A DNA stretch of 64,000 nucleotides, taken from contig CAJPNZ010000001.1 in the NCBI GenBank assembly GCA_905372155.1, positions 129,017-193,016 of the forward strand. The letters are read 5' to 3'. Source of the DNA: Propionibacteriaceae bacterium (GTDB lineage Bacteria > Actinomycetota > Actinomycetes > Propionibacteriales > Propionibacteriaceae). Under the pieces are notes generated by a model, which was not told the origin of the DNA, searched no databases, and was given only the letters and a program-made list of their open reading frames with translations. The position numbers and the translations under genes are program-made. Positions 35,171 through 47,709 of the stretch are shown piece by piece. Every line of letters starts with the position of its first letter. The stretch's first letter is position 1.

Positions 35171-36329
35171 ACACATGAGGGTCAGGAACTACAGGGTACT
35201 TCGGGATATTACATTCAAAGACCTGAGGCCCTTCACCGTCGTGATCGGCTCCAACGGCAGCGGGAAATCCACTGTTTTCGATGCTTTCGCCTTTCTTCAT
35301 GAAGCTTTCACGGTGGGCCTTAGAGGAGCTTGGGACAAACGGAATCGAATCGATGCCATTCGCAGCCGGGGCTCTGAAGGGTCCGTCGAGTTTGAGCTGA
35401 AGTACCGCGTTGACGTTGACGGGCAGAAAAGGCAGACGACATACGAAATCGCCATCGACGAAGAGGGCGGGCAACCGGTTGTACAGCGCGAAGTTCTCCG
35501 ATGGACCACCGCGCGAGGATCAGGGCGTCCTCGAGACATCTTGAGATTCGAACGTGGAAACGGAAAAATCTACAACGAGCAGACATGTGAATACGAGGAT
35601 GAAGCCTTGGACTCCCCTGATCTGCTGGCGGTCTCGGCCCTGGGACAGATGCAACGTCATTTTAGGGTCAAAGCGCTGCGCAATTTTATTCAGGGATGGT
35701 ACCTGTCGTATCTGACCGCGGATAACACCCGTACCACACCCACGAGTCGGCCGGAACCGAGGTTGAGCCAGACTGGGGACAATCTGGCCAATGTAATTCA
35801 ATACCTTCAGGAAAATCACCCGAGCACCTTGGAGGCGGTTTTCGATGTACTTGGTCGGCGAATTCCTCAGCTCGAGAGCATTCTCCCCAAATTGCTCGAG
35901 GATGGTAGACTCCTGCTACGCTTGAAGGATCGCCCGTTTGACGATCCCGTCCTCGACCGTTTCACAAGTGACGGTACGCTGAAACTTCTTGCTTACCTGA
36001 CCATGCTTCACGATCCGGCTCCTCCGACAGTGATTGGTATCGAGGAGCCAGAGAACCAGCTGCATCCAAGCTTGGTGCCACCGCTGGCCGAGGATATTCG
36101 TGAACTCTCGAGGCGGTCCCAAGTTTTCGTCACCACGCACTCCCGTGAATTTCTGTCGGTGGTGGCTCCGAAGGAGTTGTGGATCATATCTCGTCATGAT
36201 GACGGATATGCGAGGGTGCACAGAGTGAGCGAGGATGAAAGGGTCATGGCCATGTTGCGCAAGGGAGCCTCGTTGCCTGAGCTATGGGCCGAGGGTTACC
36301 TGCATTCTGCCGACCCCAAGATGGTGTGA
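35160..36329 (+). CDS. OLD-like AAA/ABC-type ATPase inserted between carA and carB
   Basis: A 389-residue ATPase. It opens with the SMC/OLD-like strand [25 protein letters not shown], Walker [10 protein letters not shown] (residues 30-38), and closes with a Walker B/D-loop [14 protein letters not shown] (about 293-306) and the TTHS switch (about 326-329), the AAA_21 layout. There is no Toprim domain in this protein; the next gene supplies a Toprim-like one. GTG 35160 overlaps carA by 11 nt; ATG 35175 is an alternative. Base composition is visibly lower in GC than carA/carB. Anti-phage defence is the likeliest role, by family resemblance only. Confidence 0.83.
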   Translation: MRIEHMRVRNYRVLRDITFKDLRPFTVVIGSNGSGKSTVFDAFAFLHEAFTVGLRGAWDKRNRIDAIRSRGSEGSVEFELKYRVDVDGQKRQTTYEIAIDEEGGQPVVQREVLRWTTARGSGRPRDILRFERGNGKIYNEQTCEYEDEALDSPDLLAVSALGQMQRHFRVKALRNFIQGWYLSYLTADNTRTTPTSRPEPRLSQTGDNLANVIQYLQENHPSTLEAVFDVLGRRIPQLESILPKLLEDGRLLLRLKDRPFDDPVLDRFTSDGTLKLLAYLTMLHDPAPPTVIGIEEPENQLHPSLVPPLAEDIRELSRRSQVFVTTHSREFLSVVAPKELWIISRHDDGYARVHRVSEDERVMAMLRKGASLPELWAEGYLHSADPKMV

Positions 36330-36333
36330 TCGA

Positions 36334-36967
36334 ATGACAGGATCCGTTGCGCATGTCGATTTCTTGGTGGAGGGATACTCGATGAAAATATTTCTCGAGA
36401 CGATTCTCCCCGAGATCCTGCCAGACGATCTCGTGTTCGAGGTTTTCGATCTTGGCAGTAAAAGTCAGTTCCTGAAGAAATTCCCCAAACGCCTCGCCGG
36501 CTACTCCTCGTGGATGCCGGATGAGTATCGCGTCGTTCTTGTGGTGGATGCCGACCGGGATGATTGTCGCGAGCTCCGAACCACGATGCTCACCGAGATT
36601 GAGAAATCTGGTTTGACGGTGACAAGTTTGGGGTCATCATGTCAGGGTCAGGTTCTTCTCTGCATAGCGATTGAGATGTTGGAGGCTTGGTTCTTTGGTG
36701 ATGCCAGGGCGATAGGAGAGGCATATGGAAAAAAATTCATGAATCTCCGCAACAGAAGAGGTTGTCGTCAACCGGATGAGATTCGAGATCCGGCTCGTCG
36801 TTTGGAAAGCATACTGACAAATGTTCCGAAACATCAGGCCGGACTGAAAAAAGTAGACCTCGTTTTGGATGCGACCCCGCATATGGATATTGAAAACAAC
36901 ACGTCGAACAGTTTCCGCCGGCTCCGTGACGGAGTTCGGTTTCTGATCAATTCATCCCAGGAGAGCC

Positions 36968-36984
<17 letters not shown>
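36334..36984 (+). CDS. DUF4276 (Toprim-like) family protein, partner of the ATPase
   Basis: A 216-residue protein whose N-terminus matches DUF4276/Toprim patterns: strand-Glu motif [11 protein letters not shown] (Glu13) and the DxD acidic pair in VVDADRDDC (Asp72, Asp74), followed by [10 protein letters not shown] (Glu114, Glu117, Trp119). These acidic residues would bind Mg2+ in a nuclease. It begins 4 nt after the ATPase stop and its last 17 nt overlap the carB start. Segments are AT-rich (26 G/C of 60 bases at 36841-36900, against 40 of 60 at 37021-37080 in carB), pointing to transfer. Enzymatic activity is inferred. Confidence 0.82.
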
Positions 36985-40266
<3,282 letters not shown>

Positions 40267-40270
<4 letters not shown>

Positions 40271-41319
40271 CGAGCCTGTTCACCCGCGCCGAGCTGGCCG
40301 CCTACCAGAAGCTGCTGCGCCCGATCCTGTTCCGCTGGGCCGGAGGCGATCCGGAGGCGATCCACGAGGCCATGATCTCCTGGCTCGGGCACCTGCCTGC
40401 CACCCGTTCCTCCCAGGTGGCCAACCCGGTCACCGTCGCAGGAATCGAGTTCCCGAACCGGGTCGGGGTGGCCGCGGGACTGGACAAGGACGGGTTGGCC
40501 GCCGCGGCCTGGGCGCGATTCGGTTTCGGCCACGCGGAACTGGGAACCGTGACGGGACAGGCGCAGCCCGGCAATCCGAAGCCGCGGATGTTCAGGGCCA
40601 GAGCCTCGCAGGGCGTCATCAACCGGATGGGGTTCAACAACCGCGGCGCAGATGCCCTGGCCGACCGGCTCCTGAAGCTCGGGGTGCAGCGCGGCAATCG
40701 TAGACTCGGTATTCCGCTCGGTGTCTCGATCGGCAAGACCAAAGCAATCGCGCTGGTGGATGCCGCGTCGGACTACCTTGCCTCCGTGGACGCGCTGCGG
40801 GACCACGCCGACTACCTCGCCGTGAACGTTTCCAGCCCGAACACCCCGGGGTTGCGTTCCCTCCAGACCGCTAAGGAACTGGAACAGCTCCTGGGATGCA
40901 TCATCGAATCGGCCTCGCAGGGAGCCGATCCCATTCCAGTTTTCGTGAAACTTGCCCCCGACCTGGAACCCGGCCAGCTGACCGAGACCCTCGCCGTGAT
41001 CCGCGACTGCGGGGCGGCGGGAATCATAGCCACCAACACCACCTTGAGCAGGGATGGCCTGGCCGTGGACGACGAACACCTCGCCGGCGAGGAGGGAGGA
41101 CTCAGCGGAGCCCCTCTGACCAGTAGGGCCTTGGCGTTCGTCGAACGAGTGGTGTCCGCAACCGACCTCCCGGTGATCGGGGTCGGGGGCATCATGTCGC
41201 CGTGCGACGGGGTGCGGATGTTCGAGGCCGGGGCCGTCCTGCTCCAGATCTACACGGGATTCATCTACGCCGGCCCCGCCCTGGTTCGGGGCCTGAACGA
41301 CCTCCTGAGGTACGCATGA
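40267..41319 (+). CDS. pyrD: Dihydroorotate dehydrogenase (quinone, class 2)
   Basis: Oxidises dihydroorotate to orotate at the membrane. The 350-residue length and an N-terminal amphipathic helix ([12 protein letters not shown]) mark class 2. FMN-barrel motifs are [56 protein letters not shown] (catalytic Ser in the SSPN loop) and [12 protein letters not shown]. Start and stop overlap carB and pyrF by 4 nt each. Confidence 0.96.
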
Positions 41320-42110
41320 GCTACGCGAGGAAACTCTCGGAAACAACCACGCACCGCGGGAACCTCTGCGTCGGCATCGACCCGATGCCATCCGTTCTGA
41401 ACGCCTGGGGATTGGCGACGGATGTGAAAGGGCTCGAGGCCTGCGCCCGGGGAATCGTGGAGGAGCTGGGGGAGCGGATCGCGGTTTTCAAACCGCAGTC
41501 GGCCTTCTTCGAGGCCTTCGGTTCCCGAGGGGTCGCAGTGCTGGAGCGGGTGTTGGCGGACATCCGTGAGGCGGGAGCCATCAGCCTGTTGGATGTCAAG
41601 CGGGGAGACATCGGCTCCTCCATGACCGGGTATGCGACCGCCTACCTGGGGGACGGGTCGCCGCTGGCAGCGGACGCCGTGACGCTCAGCCCCTACCTCG
41701 GGGTCGGGGCATTGCTTCCCGCGATCGACCTGGCCGTCGCACAGGGCAGGGGAGTCTACGTTCTGGCGCGCACCTCCAATCCGGAGGGAGCGAGGATCCA
41801 GCATCACGCTGCCCAGGTCGTGATCGACGAGATCACCGGGCTGAACCCCGATCGGGGTCACGCGATCGGGCTGGTGGTGGGCGCCACCCACAGCGACCCG
41901 GGCTGCGACCTCACCGGTTTCAACGCCTCGATACTGGCGCCCGGCATCGGCGCCCAGGGCGGCACCGTTGAGGGCCTGGCGGCGACTTTCGGACCGGCTC
42001 TGGGGCACGTGCTGCCGACGGCCAGCCGTGAAGTGATCGGCGGTGGCCGTGACGAACTTCACACCCGGGCCACGAGGTTGCTGGAGAAGATGGCGTTGAT
42101 CACGTCTTGA
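41316..42110 (+). CDS. pyrF: Orotidine 5'-phosphate decarboxylase
   Basis: The last step of UMP synthesis. The 264-residue protein belongs to the longer type 2 OMP decarboxylase group: CVGIDPMPS at the N-terminus, FKPQSAFFEAFG, the catalytic LLDVKRGDIGSS (Lys and Asp), and PGIGAQGGTVEGL near the end. ATG 41316 overlaps the pyrD stop; the longer frame is a shadow. It ends the car-pyr run (carA, carB, pyrD, pyrF). Confidence 0.95.
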   Translation: MSYARKLSETTTHRGNLCVGIDPMPSVLNAWGLATDVKGLEACARGIVEELGERIAVFKPQSAFFEAFGSRGVAVLERVLADIREAGAISLLDVKRGDIGSSMTGYATAYLGDGSPLAADAVTLSPYLGVGALLPAIDLAVAQGRGVYVLARTSNPEGARIQHHAAQVVIDEITGLNPDRGHAIGLVVGATHSDPGCDLTGFNASILAPGIGAQGGTVEGLAATFGPALGHVLPTASREVIGGGRDELHTRATRLLEKMALITS

Positions 42111-42165
42111 TGTTTTTACGGTCATTGAAATCCTGATTCTTCTGCCTCCGAGGCACGGGAAGGGT

Positions 42166-42196
42166 AGATTTGTCAAGCAGGGGCATGAGCCCCTGC
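42166..42196 (+). promoter_or_regulatory. Possible mihF promoter and 5' leader hairpin
   Basis: TAGATT (42166-42171) is a candidate -10. It is followed immediately by a perfect hairpin, GCAGGGG (42177-42183), loop CATGAG, CCCCTGC (42190-42196), about 30 nt before mihF. With no T-run, it looks more like a stabilising leader hairpin or a control element than a terminator for pyrF. Confidence 0.4.
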
Positions 42197-42228
42197 GAGG
42201 CCGGTCACTTATCCACGAAGGAGGACCG

Positions 42229-42540
42229 ATGGCCATTCCGCATCTGAGCACCGAACAGCTCAAGTCGGCACGCGCCGCTGCGACGGAAGCACGGCGGGCT
42301 CGAGCCCAGCTCAAGGATCAGGTCAAGTCTGGTGCCCTCACGCTTCCTCAAGCCCTTGACCGGGCGACGGAGGACGAGGTTCTTTCCCGTGTGAAGGTGG
42401 TGGATCTGTTGCGCGCCCTACCCCGCGTCGGGGTGACGCGGTCCCAGGAGATCATGGAGAGTCTCGACATCGCCCCGAACCGTCGTATCCGTGGCCTCGG
42501 GCGACATCAGATCGACCGGTTGAAGGAGCTCTTCTCCTAG
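42229..42540 (+). CDS. mihF: Actinobacterial integration host factor MihF
   Basis: A 103-residue nucleoid-associated, DNA-binding protein (not homologous to E. coli IHF). The basic N-terminal helix (SARAAATEARRARAQLKDQV) is followed by the helix-two-turn-helix-like LLRALPRVGVTRSQEIMESLDIAPNRRIRGLG, of which VGVTRSQEIMESL is the family hallmark. GAAGGAGG lies 4 nt before the ATG. The pyrF-mihF-gmk-rpoZ-metK-priA order is classic for Actinobacteria. Confidence 0.95.
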   Translation: MAIPHLSTEQLKSARAAATEARRARAQLKDQVKSGALTLPQALDRATEDEVLSRVKVVDLLRALPRVGVTRSQEIMESLDIAPNRRIRGLGRHQIDRLKELFS

Positions 42541-42640
42541 CAGGTCCCTGGGCCCCTTGGAGTTCTCGTCAGGAGGGGGTGGCGTGGTGAGGTACCAGTG
42601 AAGTGGTCTTTGCTGCGCCATCTTCCGTTTGTGGAGCGTC

Positions 42641-42646
42641 TAGGAT
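42641..42646 (+). promoter_or_regulatory. -10 box for leaderless gmk transcript
   Basis: TAGGAT ends 6 nt before the gmk GTG at 42653. There is no Shine-Dalgarno. Confidence 0.5.
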
Positions 42647-42652
42647 CGTTGG

Positions 42653-43216
42653 GTGCATTCACCCAGACAACCCTCGGTTTGGATCATTTCCGGTCCCAGC
42701 GGCGTCGGCAAGGGCACCGTGTGCGCAAGGCTGCGCGAGTTGCGTCCCGGCATCCACATTCCCGTCTCCCTCACCACCCGAAAGCCACGACCGGGGGAGG
42801 TCGACGGGATCAGCTATCACTTCGTCTCCGAACAGCGATTCCGAGAGAAGGTGGATTCCGGGGAGTTGCTGGAAAACGCGGTCGTTCACGGCAGATACAG
42901 CTATGGCACACCCCGCGGGGAAGTTGTTGATGCGATCGCATCGGGCAGGGACGTGCTCCTGGAGATCGATCTCCAAGGGGCGCGCCAGGTGAAGCGGAAC
43001 CTCCCGGAAGCGAAGCTCGTGTTCATCGCGCCGCCCTCGTGGGAGGAACTCGTCAGGCGCCTCACAGGCCGAGGCACCGAGAACGCCTCCCAGGTGGAAC
43101 ACAGGCTTGCTACCGCACGGGTGGAGCTGGAGGCCCGGGAGGAAGCGGATTTCGTGATCGTCAACGACCGGATCGAGGACACCGCCCAAGCTTTGATAGT
43201 CTTAATGGGCTTGTGA
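42653..43216 (+). CDS. gmk: Guanylate kinase
   Basis: Phosphorylates GMP to GDP. The 187-residue P-loop kinase shows IISGPSGVGKGTVCARL, the GMP-binding VSLTTRKPRPGEVDGISYHFV (cited as TTRKPRPGEVDGISYHF) and EIDLQGARQVK. Start GTG 42653 is set by the leaderless promoter. The C-terminus is normal. In Actinobacteria it commonly lies between mihF and rpoZ. Confidence 0.95.
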   Translation: MHSPRQPSVWIISGPSGVGKGTVCARLRELRPGIHIPVSLTTRKPRPGEVDGISYHFVSEQRFREKVDSGELLENAVVHGRYSYGTPRGEVVDAIASGRDVLLEIDLQGARQVKRNLPEAKLVFIAPPSWEELVRRLTGRGTENASQVEHRLATARVELEAREEADFVIVNDRIEDTAQALIVLMGL

Positions 43217-43251
43217 CCGCAAGCCATCACTCGACCCTGCAGAGGTAGATC

Positions 43252-43599
43252 TTGAGCACCAATCCTGAAGGCATCACCAACCCTCCGATCGACGATCTGC
43301 TGGACAAGGTGGATTCCAAATACCGACTGGTGATCTTTGCAGCCAAGCGGGCACGGCAGATCAACGCCTACTACTCCCAGCTCGGTGAGGGACTCCTGGA
43401 GAACGTCGGCCCGCTGGTTGGCGTCGCCCCCCAGGAGAAACCGCTGTCCGTCGCCCTGCGCGAGCTGCAGGGCGATCTGCTCCAGTACACCCAGGTCGAT
43501 CCGGAGGCCGAGGCCGCCGAGCGTGCCGCCGCCGAGTCCGACCCGGCTTTCGCCTTCGTGGACCCGTTTGCAGAGCTCGACGCCAATTCCCCCTCCTGA
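43252..43599 (+). CDS. rpoZ: DNA-directed RNA polymerase omega subunit
   Basis: A 115-residue omega subunit, which helps assemble RNA polymerase. Conserved pieces are [34 protein letters not shown] (cited as [18 protein letters not shown]) and [11 protein letters not shown]. The start is TTG with AGAGG 7 nt upstream. The C-terminal 25 residues are acidic and variable. It lies 35 nt after gmk and 30 nt before metK. Confidence 0.93.
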   Translation: MSTNPEGITNPPIDDLLDKVDSKYRLVIFAAKRARQINAYYSQLGEGLLENVGPLVGVAPQEKPLSVALRELQGDLLQYTQVDPEAEAAERAAAESDPAFAFVDPFAELDANSPS

Positions 43600-43629
43600 T
43601 CCTCAAGAACTTTCCGGGAAGGAGCAGCC

Positions 43630-44820
43630 TTGAGCCGCTTGTTCACGTCCGAATCGGTCACCGAAGGGCATCCTGACAAGATAGCCGACTCCATTTCCGA
43701 CGCCGTCCTGGATGCCCTTCTCGCGGAGGACCCTGCGTCACGGGTGGCGGTCGAGACCCTGATCACGACCGGCTTGGTGGTGGTTGCCGGTGAGGTGTCC
43801 ACCACAGCGTGGGCTGATGTGGCGACCCTGGTGCGGCAACGCATCCTGGAGATCGGTTACAACAGCTCCCGGGTCGGTTTCGATGGAGCCTCGTGTGGCG
43901 TCACCGTGGCCATCGGTTCGCAGTCGCCCGACATCGCCGGTGGCGTGAACGATTCCCTTGAGGTTCGCAACCACGAGGACGAAGACGCTGCCAGCCGCCA
44001 GGGGGCCGGCGACCAGGGCCTGATGTTCGGTTACGCCTGTGACGAGACCGAGCAGCTGATGCCCCTGCCCATCCATTTGGCCCACAGACTTGCGGCCCGC
44101 CTGACCGATGTTCGCAAGCAGGGCTTGCTCGGCTACCTGCGTCCCGACGGCAAGACCCAGGTCACTGTCCGCTACGAGGACGGGAAACCCATCGGCGTGG
44201 AGACCGTCGTGGTCTCCACGCAACATGATGACGGCGTCTCCCTGCCGGACGTGATGACCCCGGATATCATCCGCGAGGTCATCCTCCCCGTGCTGGGTGA
44301 GCACGGGTACGACGGGGCCGCGGCCCGGATCTTCGTGAACCCCTCGGGCAAGTTCGTGGTCGGCGGCCCGATGGGTGATGCGGGCGTCACGGGGCGAAAG
44401 ATCATCGTCGACACCTACGGGGGCATGGCGCGGCACGGCGGAGGTGCGTTCTCCGGTAAGGATCCCTCCAAGGTGGACCGTTCCGCCGCCTACGCCACCC
44501 GCTGGGTGGCCAAGAACGTGGTGGCCTCGGGGCTGGCCGAGCGCTGCGAGGTCCAGGTCGCCTACGCCATCGGCCGGGCTCATCCGGTCGGTTTCTACCT
44601 GGATACCTTCGGGACCGGGAAAGTACCCAACGAGCAGATCGTGGATGCGGTGAACACCACCTTCGACCTGCGGCCCGCCAGCATCATCGCCGACCTCGAC
44701 CTGCTGCGCCCCATCTACCGGCAGTTCTCCACCCTCGGGCATTTCGGACGCACCGAGGCGGACGCCACGTGGGAGCGCACCGACCGCGCGGAGGCACTGG
44801 CGAGGGCGGTGAAGGGCTGA
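43630..44820 (+). CDS. metK: S-adenosylmethionine synthetase
   Basis: Makes SAM from methionine and ATP, supplying the radical-SAM, MetH and methyltransferase enzymes of this window among others. The 396-residue protein has [29 protein letters not shown], and the P-loop-like [22 protein letters not shown] start with GGAAGGAG about 5 nt upstream. It overlaps nothing; priA follows after 2 nt. Confidence 0.97.
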   Translation: MSRLFTSESVTEGHPDKIADSISDAVLDALLAEDPASRVAVETLITTGLVVVAGEVSTTAWADVATLVRQRILEIGYNSSRVGFDGASCGVTVAIGSQSPDIAGGVNDSLEVRNHEDEDAASRQGAGDQGLMFGYACDETEQLMPLPIHLAHRLAARLTDVRKQGLLGYLRPDGKTQVTVRYEDGKPIGVETVVVSTQHDDGVSLPDVMTPDIIREVILPVLGEHGYDGAAARIFVNPSGKFVVGGPMGDAGVTGRKIIVDTYGGMARHGGGAFSGKDPSKVDRSAAYATRWVAKNVVASGLAERCEVQVAYAIGRAHPVGFYLDTFGTGKVPNEQIVDAVNTTFDLRPASIIADLDLLRPIYRQFSTLGHFGRTEADATWERTDRAEALARAVKG

Positions 44821-44822
44821 GC

Positions 44823-46784
44823 GTGTCGGCCACGCTGTTCGAGGTTCCGGCCGTCGAACAGGTCGCCAAGGTGGCGGTCGACGTCCCGCTCGCGCATCTG
44901 GATCGTCTCTTCGACTACCGTATCCCCGGGAAACTTCTTGAGGACGCCCGCCCGGGGGTGCGGGTCACCGTTCCCTTCGCCGGACAGGTGGTGGACGGCT
45001 GGCTGGTTTCCGTCGGTGCCCCGGAGACCGGCGGGAAACTGGCCGATCTGCGTTCGGTTATCTCCCCGGAACCGATCCTGACCACAAGGCTCTTCGATCT
45101 GATCCGGGCGGTCGCCGACCACTACGCGGGAACCTGGTGGGATGTGGCGCGCTTGGCGATCCCGCCCCGCCACTCGAGGATCGAGAAGCAGGAACAACGT
45201 ACCTGGCCGGTTCCCGGGCCCGGGGGAATGCCGGAGATCCTGCCGGGTTTCCCTGGAGGACCCGAACTGCTCACAGCACTGGCGGAGGGCGGCGCCCCGC
45301 GTGCCTTCTGGCAGGTTCCGTGCGTCGCCGGCCCGCCGGGGGATCTCACCGGAGGCGTGCTGGAAGCTGTTTCGGCGAGCTTGGCCTCGGGACGCGGGGC
45401 GCTGGTCCTGTTCCCGACGATCCGGGGCATGGAGGCCGGCGCCGCCCGGCTGGAGCGGCTCCTGGGACAGGGTTGTGTGGCGCGGCTCAGCTGGGAACTC
45501 AGCAGGGGGTTGCGTTACGAGAACTACCTGGCGTGTTCACGCGGCCGGGCCAGGGTAGTGGTGGGAACCCAGTCGGCGGTTTTTGCCCCCCTGCCCGATC
45601 CGGGCCTGATAGTGGTGGTTGACGACGGCAACGAGGGACACTGCTTCGAGCGGTTCCCCCGCCCGCACGTGCGTTCGGTCGCGATGATCCGGGCCGTTCA
45701 GGATGGCTGCGCACTACTTCTGGCCTCCCATGCCCGTTCTTGCGAGGCGCAGGGACTGATCGAACGCCAATGGCTCCGAGAACTGGCCCTGCCGTCGCGG
45801 GAAATGCGCCGTATCGGACCGGCGCTCCGGTCGGTGCCCGAGACCCAGCAGAGCAATCCCGGCGGAACCCGGCTGCGGCTTCCCCGTCAGGCCTTCGAAC
45901 ACCTGCGGATCCGGCTGGCCTCCGGGCCGGTACTGGTCTCCGTGGCCCGGGCCGGGCATTCCCCGGGTCTTCGCTGCGCGCGGTGCCGGGCGAGGGCGAC
46001 CTGCCCCCGGTGCGGTGGCCCGCTGCTCCGGCCCTCGCGGGACCAGCTGCTCTGCCGTCTGTGCGGACACACCCCGGTCCGGTTCGAGTGCACCCGCTGC
46101 CACGCCACCGGGCTGCGTGCCCCGATCGCGGGTTCGGAACGCACCGCGGAGGAACTGGGAAGGGCCTTTCCCGGGGTGCGGGTGATCAACTCCTCTGCGG
46201 AACGGATCCGTTCCGGGATACCGGAAGAGCCGGCGATCGTCGTCGCGACCCCCGGCGGGGAACCCGGGGTTCCGGGCGGCTACGCGGGTGCCTTGATCCT
46301 CGACGTGGAACTGGCCCTGTCGCGTGCGGACCTGCGCGTCGGTGAGGAAACCCTGCGCCGTTGGTGCCAGGTGGCCTGCCTCGTACGACCCGCGGTTGAC
46401 GGGGGAGGACTTCTCATCGTCGGGCCACCGGAGGAACCTGCGGTCCAGGCGCTGCTCCGGGCCGATCCAGGGGGATTCGCTGCCCGCGAACTTGCCGATC
46501 GTGCCGCTGCCGGCCTGCCCCCGGCTGTCAAAGCGGTTCAGGTTGGTGGCGACCCGGATGCGGTGGCGGCTTTCCTGGACAACGATCCGTTCACTGGCGC
46601 CGAGGTGCTGGGACCCACCCTGACACGGGAGAATCCCGACCCGGAGGCGATGTCGTTGCTGCGCTGCCCCCTGGAGGAGGGACGCGAACTGGTGAGGGCC
46701 GTCAAGCATGCGGCCGCCATCCGGTCGGCCCGCAAGGAGGGCGGCCGACTGTTCCTGCAAGTCGATCCGATGACCCTCACGTGA
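44823..46784 (+). CDS. priA: PriA-like primosomal protein, helicase motifs lost
   Basis: The 653-residue protein keeps PriA's N-terminal DNA-binding domain (VAKVAVDVPLAHLDRLFDYRIP, cited as DVPLAHLDRLFDYRIP) and its zinc region with four CxxC pairs (CARC, CPRC, CRLC, CTRC around residues 383-425). The superfamily 2 helicase core is degenerate: the Walker A position reads CVAGPPGDLTGG and the DEEH box reads DDGNEG. Loss of ATPase motifs is known for actinobacterial PriA, so this is a family feature and not damage. GTG 44823 starts 2 nt after metK. Confidence 0.9.
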   Translation: MSATLFEVPAVEQVAKVAVDVPLAHLDRLFDYRIPGKLLEDARPGVRVTVPFAGQVVDGWLVSVGAPETGGKLADLRSVISPEPILTTRLFDLIRAVADHYAGTWWDVARLAIPPRHSRIEKQEQRTWPVPGPGGMPEILPGFPGGPELLTALAEGGAPRAFWQVPCVAGPPGDLTGGVLEAVSASLASGRGALVLFPTIRGMEAGAARLERLLGQGCVARLSWELSRGLRYENYLACSRGRARVVVGTQSAVFAPLPDPGLIVVVDDGNEGHCFERFPRPHVRSVAMIRAVQDGCALLLASHARSCEAQGLIERQWLRELALPSREMRRIGPALRSVPETQQSNPGGTRLRLPRQAFEHLRIRLASGPVLVSVARAGHSPGLRCARCRARATCPRCGGPLLRPSRDQLLCRLCGHTPVRFECTRCHATGLRAPIAGSERTAEELGRAFPGVRVINSSAERIRSGIPEEPAIVVATPGGEPGVPGGYAGALILDVELALSRADLRVGEETLRRWCQVACLVRPAVDGGGLLIVGPPEEPAVQALLRADPGGFAARELADRAAAGLPPAVKAVQVGGDPDAVAAFLDNDPFTGAEVLGPTLTRENPDPEAMSLLRCPLEEGRELVRAVKHAAAIRSARKEGGRLFLQVDPMTLT

Positions 46785-46794
46785 GGAGGAAACC

Positions 46795-47709
46795 ATGAAA
46801 CTGGTGTTCGCCGGCACCCCCGGGGTGGCCGTGCCGAGCCTCGACGCCCTGATGGATTCGAGACACGAGGTGGTGGCGGTGGTCACTAGGCCGGACGCCA
46901 CGGCGGGCCGCGGGCGTCGGCTCACCCCCTCGCCGGTCGCGATCCGGGCCGCGGAGCTTGGACTCGAAGTCCTCAAACCCGCTCATCCCCGGGACCCGGA
47001 TTTCCGGTACCGACTGGGGGAACTGGCCCCGGATGTGTGCGCGGTGGTTGCCTATGGTGCCCTGCTGCCCACCTCGGTCCTCGAGATCCCGGCTCACGGC
47101 TGGATCAACCTGCACTTCTCCCTGCTGCCCAGGTGGCGTGGGGCGGCCCCGGTGCAGCGGGCCGTGATGGCGGGCGATCCCGAGATCGGAACCTCCTGTT
47201 TCCGTATCGTCCGGGAACTCGACGCGGGGGACGTCTACCGGATCGCGGCCCGTCCCATGCCGGAGGCCACCGCAGGGGAGCTGTTCGAACTGCTCGCGGT
47301 CTCGGGTGCTGCCCAGCTTGTCGAGACCATCGACGCCGTCGAGGCGGGCGAGGCCCCCGTGCCCCAGGAAGCCGTCGGGGTGACACGGGCCGCGAAGATC
47401 ACGGTGGAGGAGGCGCGGGTGGATTTCACCCGGCCGGCGGCCGAGGTCCGCAACCACATCCTCGGATGCTCCCCGGAACCGGGGGCTTGGTGTGGACTGA
47501 ACGGAAAACGGCTCAAGCTGTACCGGGCGCGGCTCGCCGATGCCCAGTTCACCCCGGCACCCGGTGAACTGCACGTGACCAAACGCCAGGTCTTCGTCGG
47601 GGCGGGTGAAGGTGTTCTCGAGCTGCTGGAGGTCCAGGCCCCGGGCAAACGGCGAATGGCGGCCATCGACTGGGCCCGTTCCGGTGCCGCGTCGGGGAGG
47701 CTCGTGTGA
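46795..47709 (+). CDS. fmt: Methionyl-tRNA formyltransferase
   Basis: Formylates initiator Met-tRNA. The 304-residue protein has the N-terminal FAGTPGVAVPSLDAL, the folate-binding/catalytic NLHFSLLPRWRGAAPVQRA (Asn, His) and the later catalytic Asp region TSCFRIVRELDAGDVY, plus a C-terminal OB-fold. The SD is GAGGA just upstream of the ATG. It overlaps rsmB by 4 nt, the usual fmt-rsmB pair. Confidence 0.96.
   Translation: MKLVFAGTPGVAVPSLDALMDSRHEVVAVVTRPDATAGRGRRLTPSPVAIRAAELGLEVLKPAHPRDPDFRYRLGELAPDVCAVVAYGALLPTSVLEIPAHGWINLHFSLLPRWRGAAPVQRAVMAGDPEIGTSCFRIVRELDAGDVYRIAARPMPEATAGELFELLAVSGAAQLVETIDAVEAGEAPVPQEAVGVTRAAKITVEEARVDFTRPAAEVRNHILGCSPEPGAWCGLNGKRLKLYRARLADAQFTPAPGELHVTKRQVFVGAGEGVLELLEVQAPGKRRMAAIDWARSGAASGRLV

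Noticed and set aside
42177..42196. Perfect hairpin before mihF considered as terminator for pyrF
   Set aside because: No T-run follows it and a -10-like box sits just upstream, so it more likely lies in the mihF leader.
44823..46784. Possibility that priA is a pseudogene because the helicase motifs are missing
   Set aside because: The frame is intact over 653 codons and the same loss is a known feature of actinobacterial PriA.
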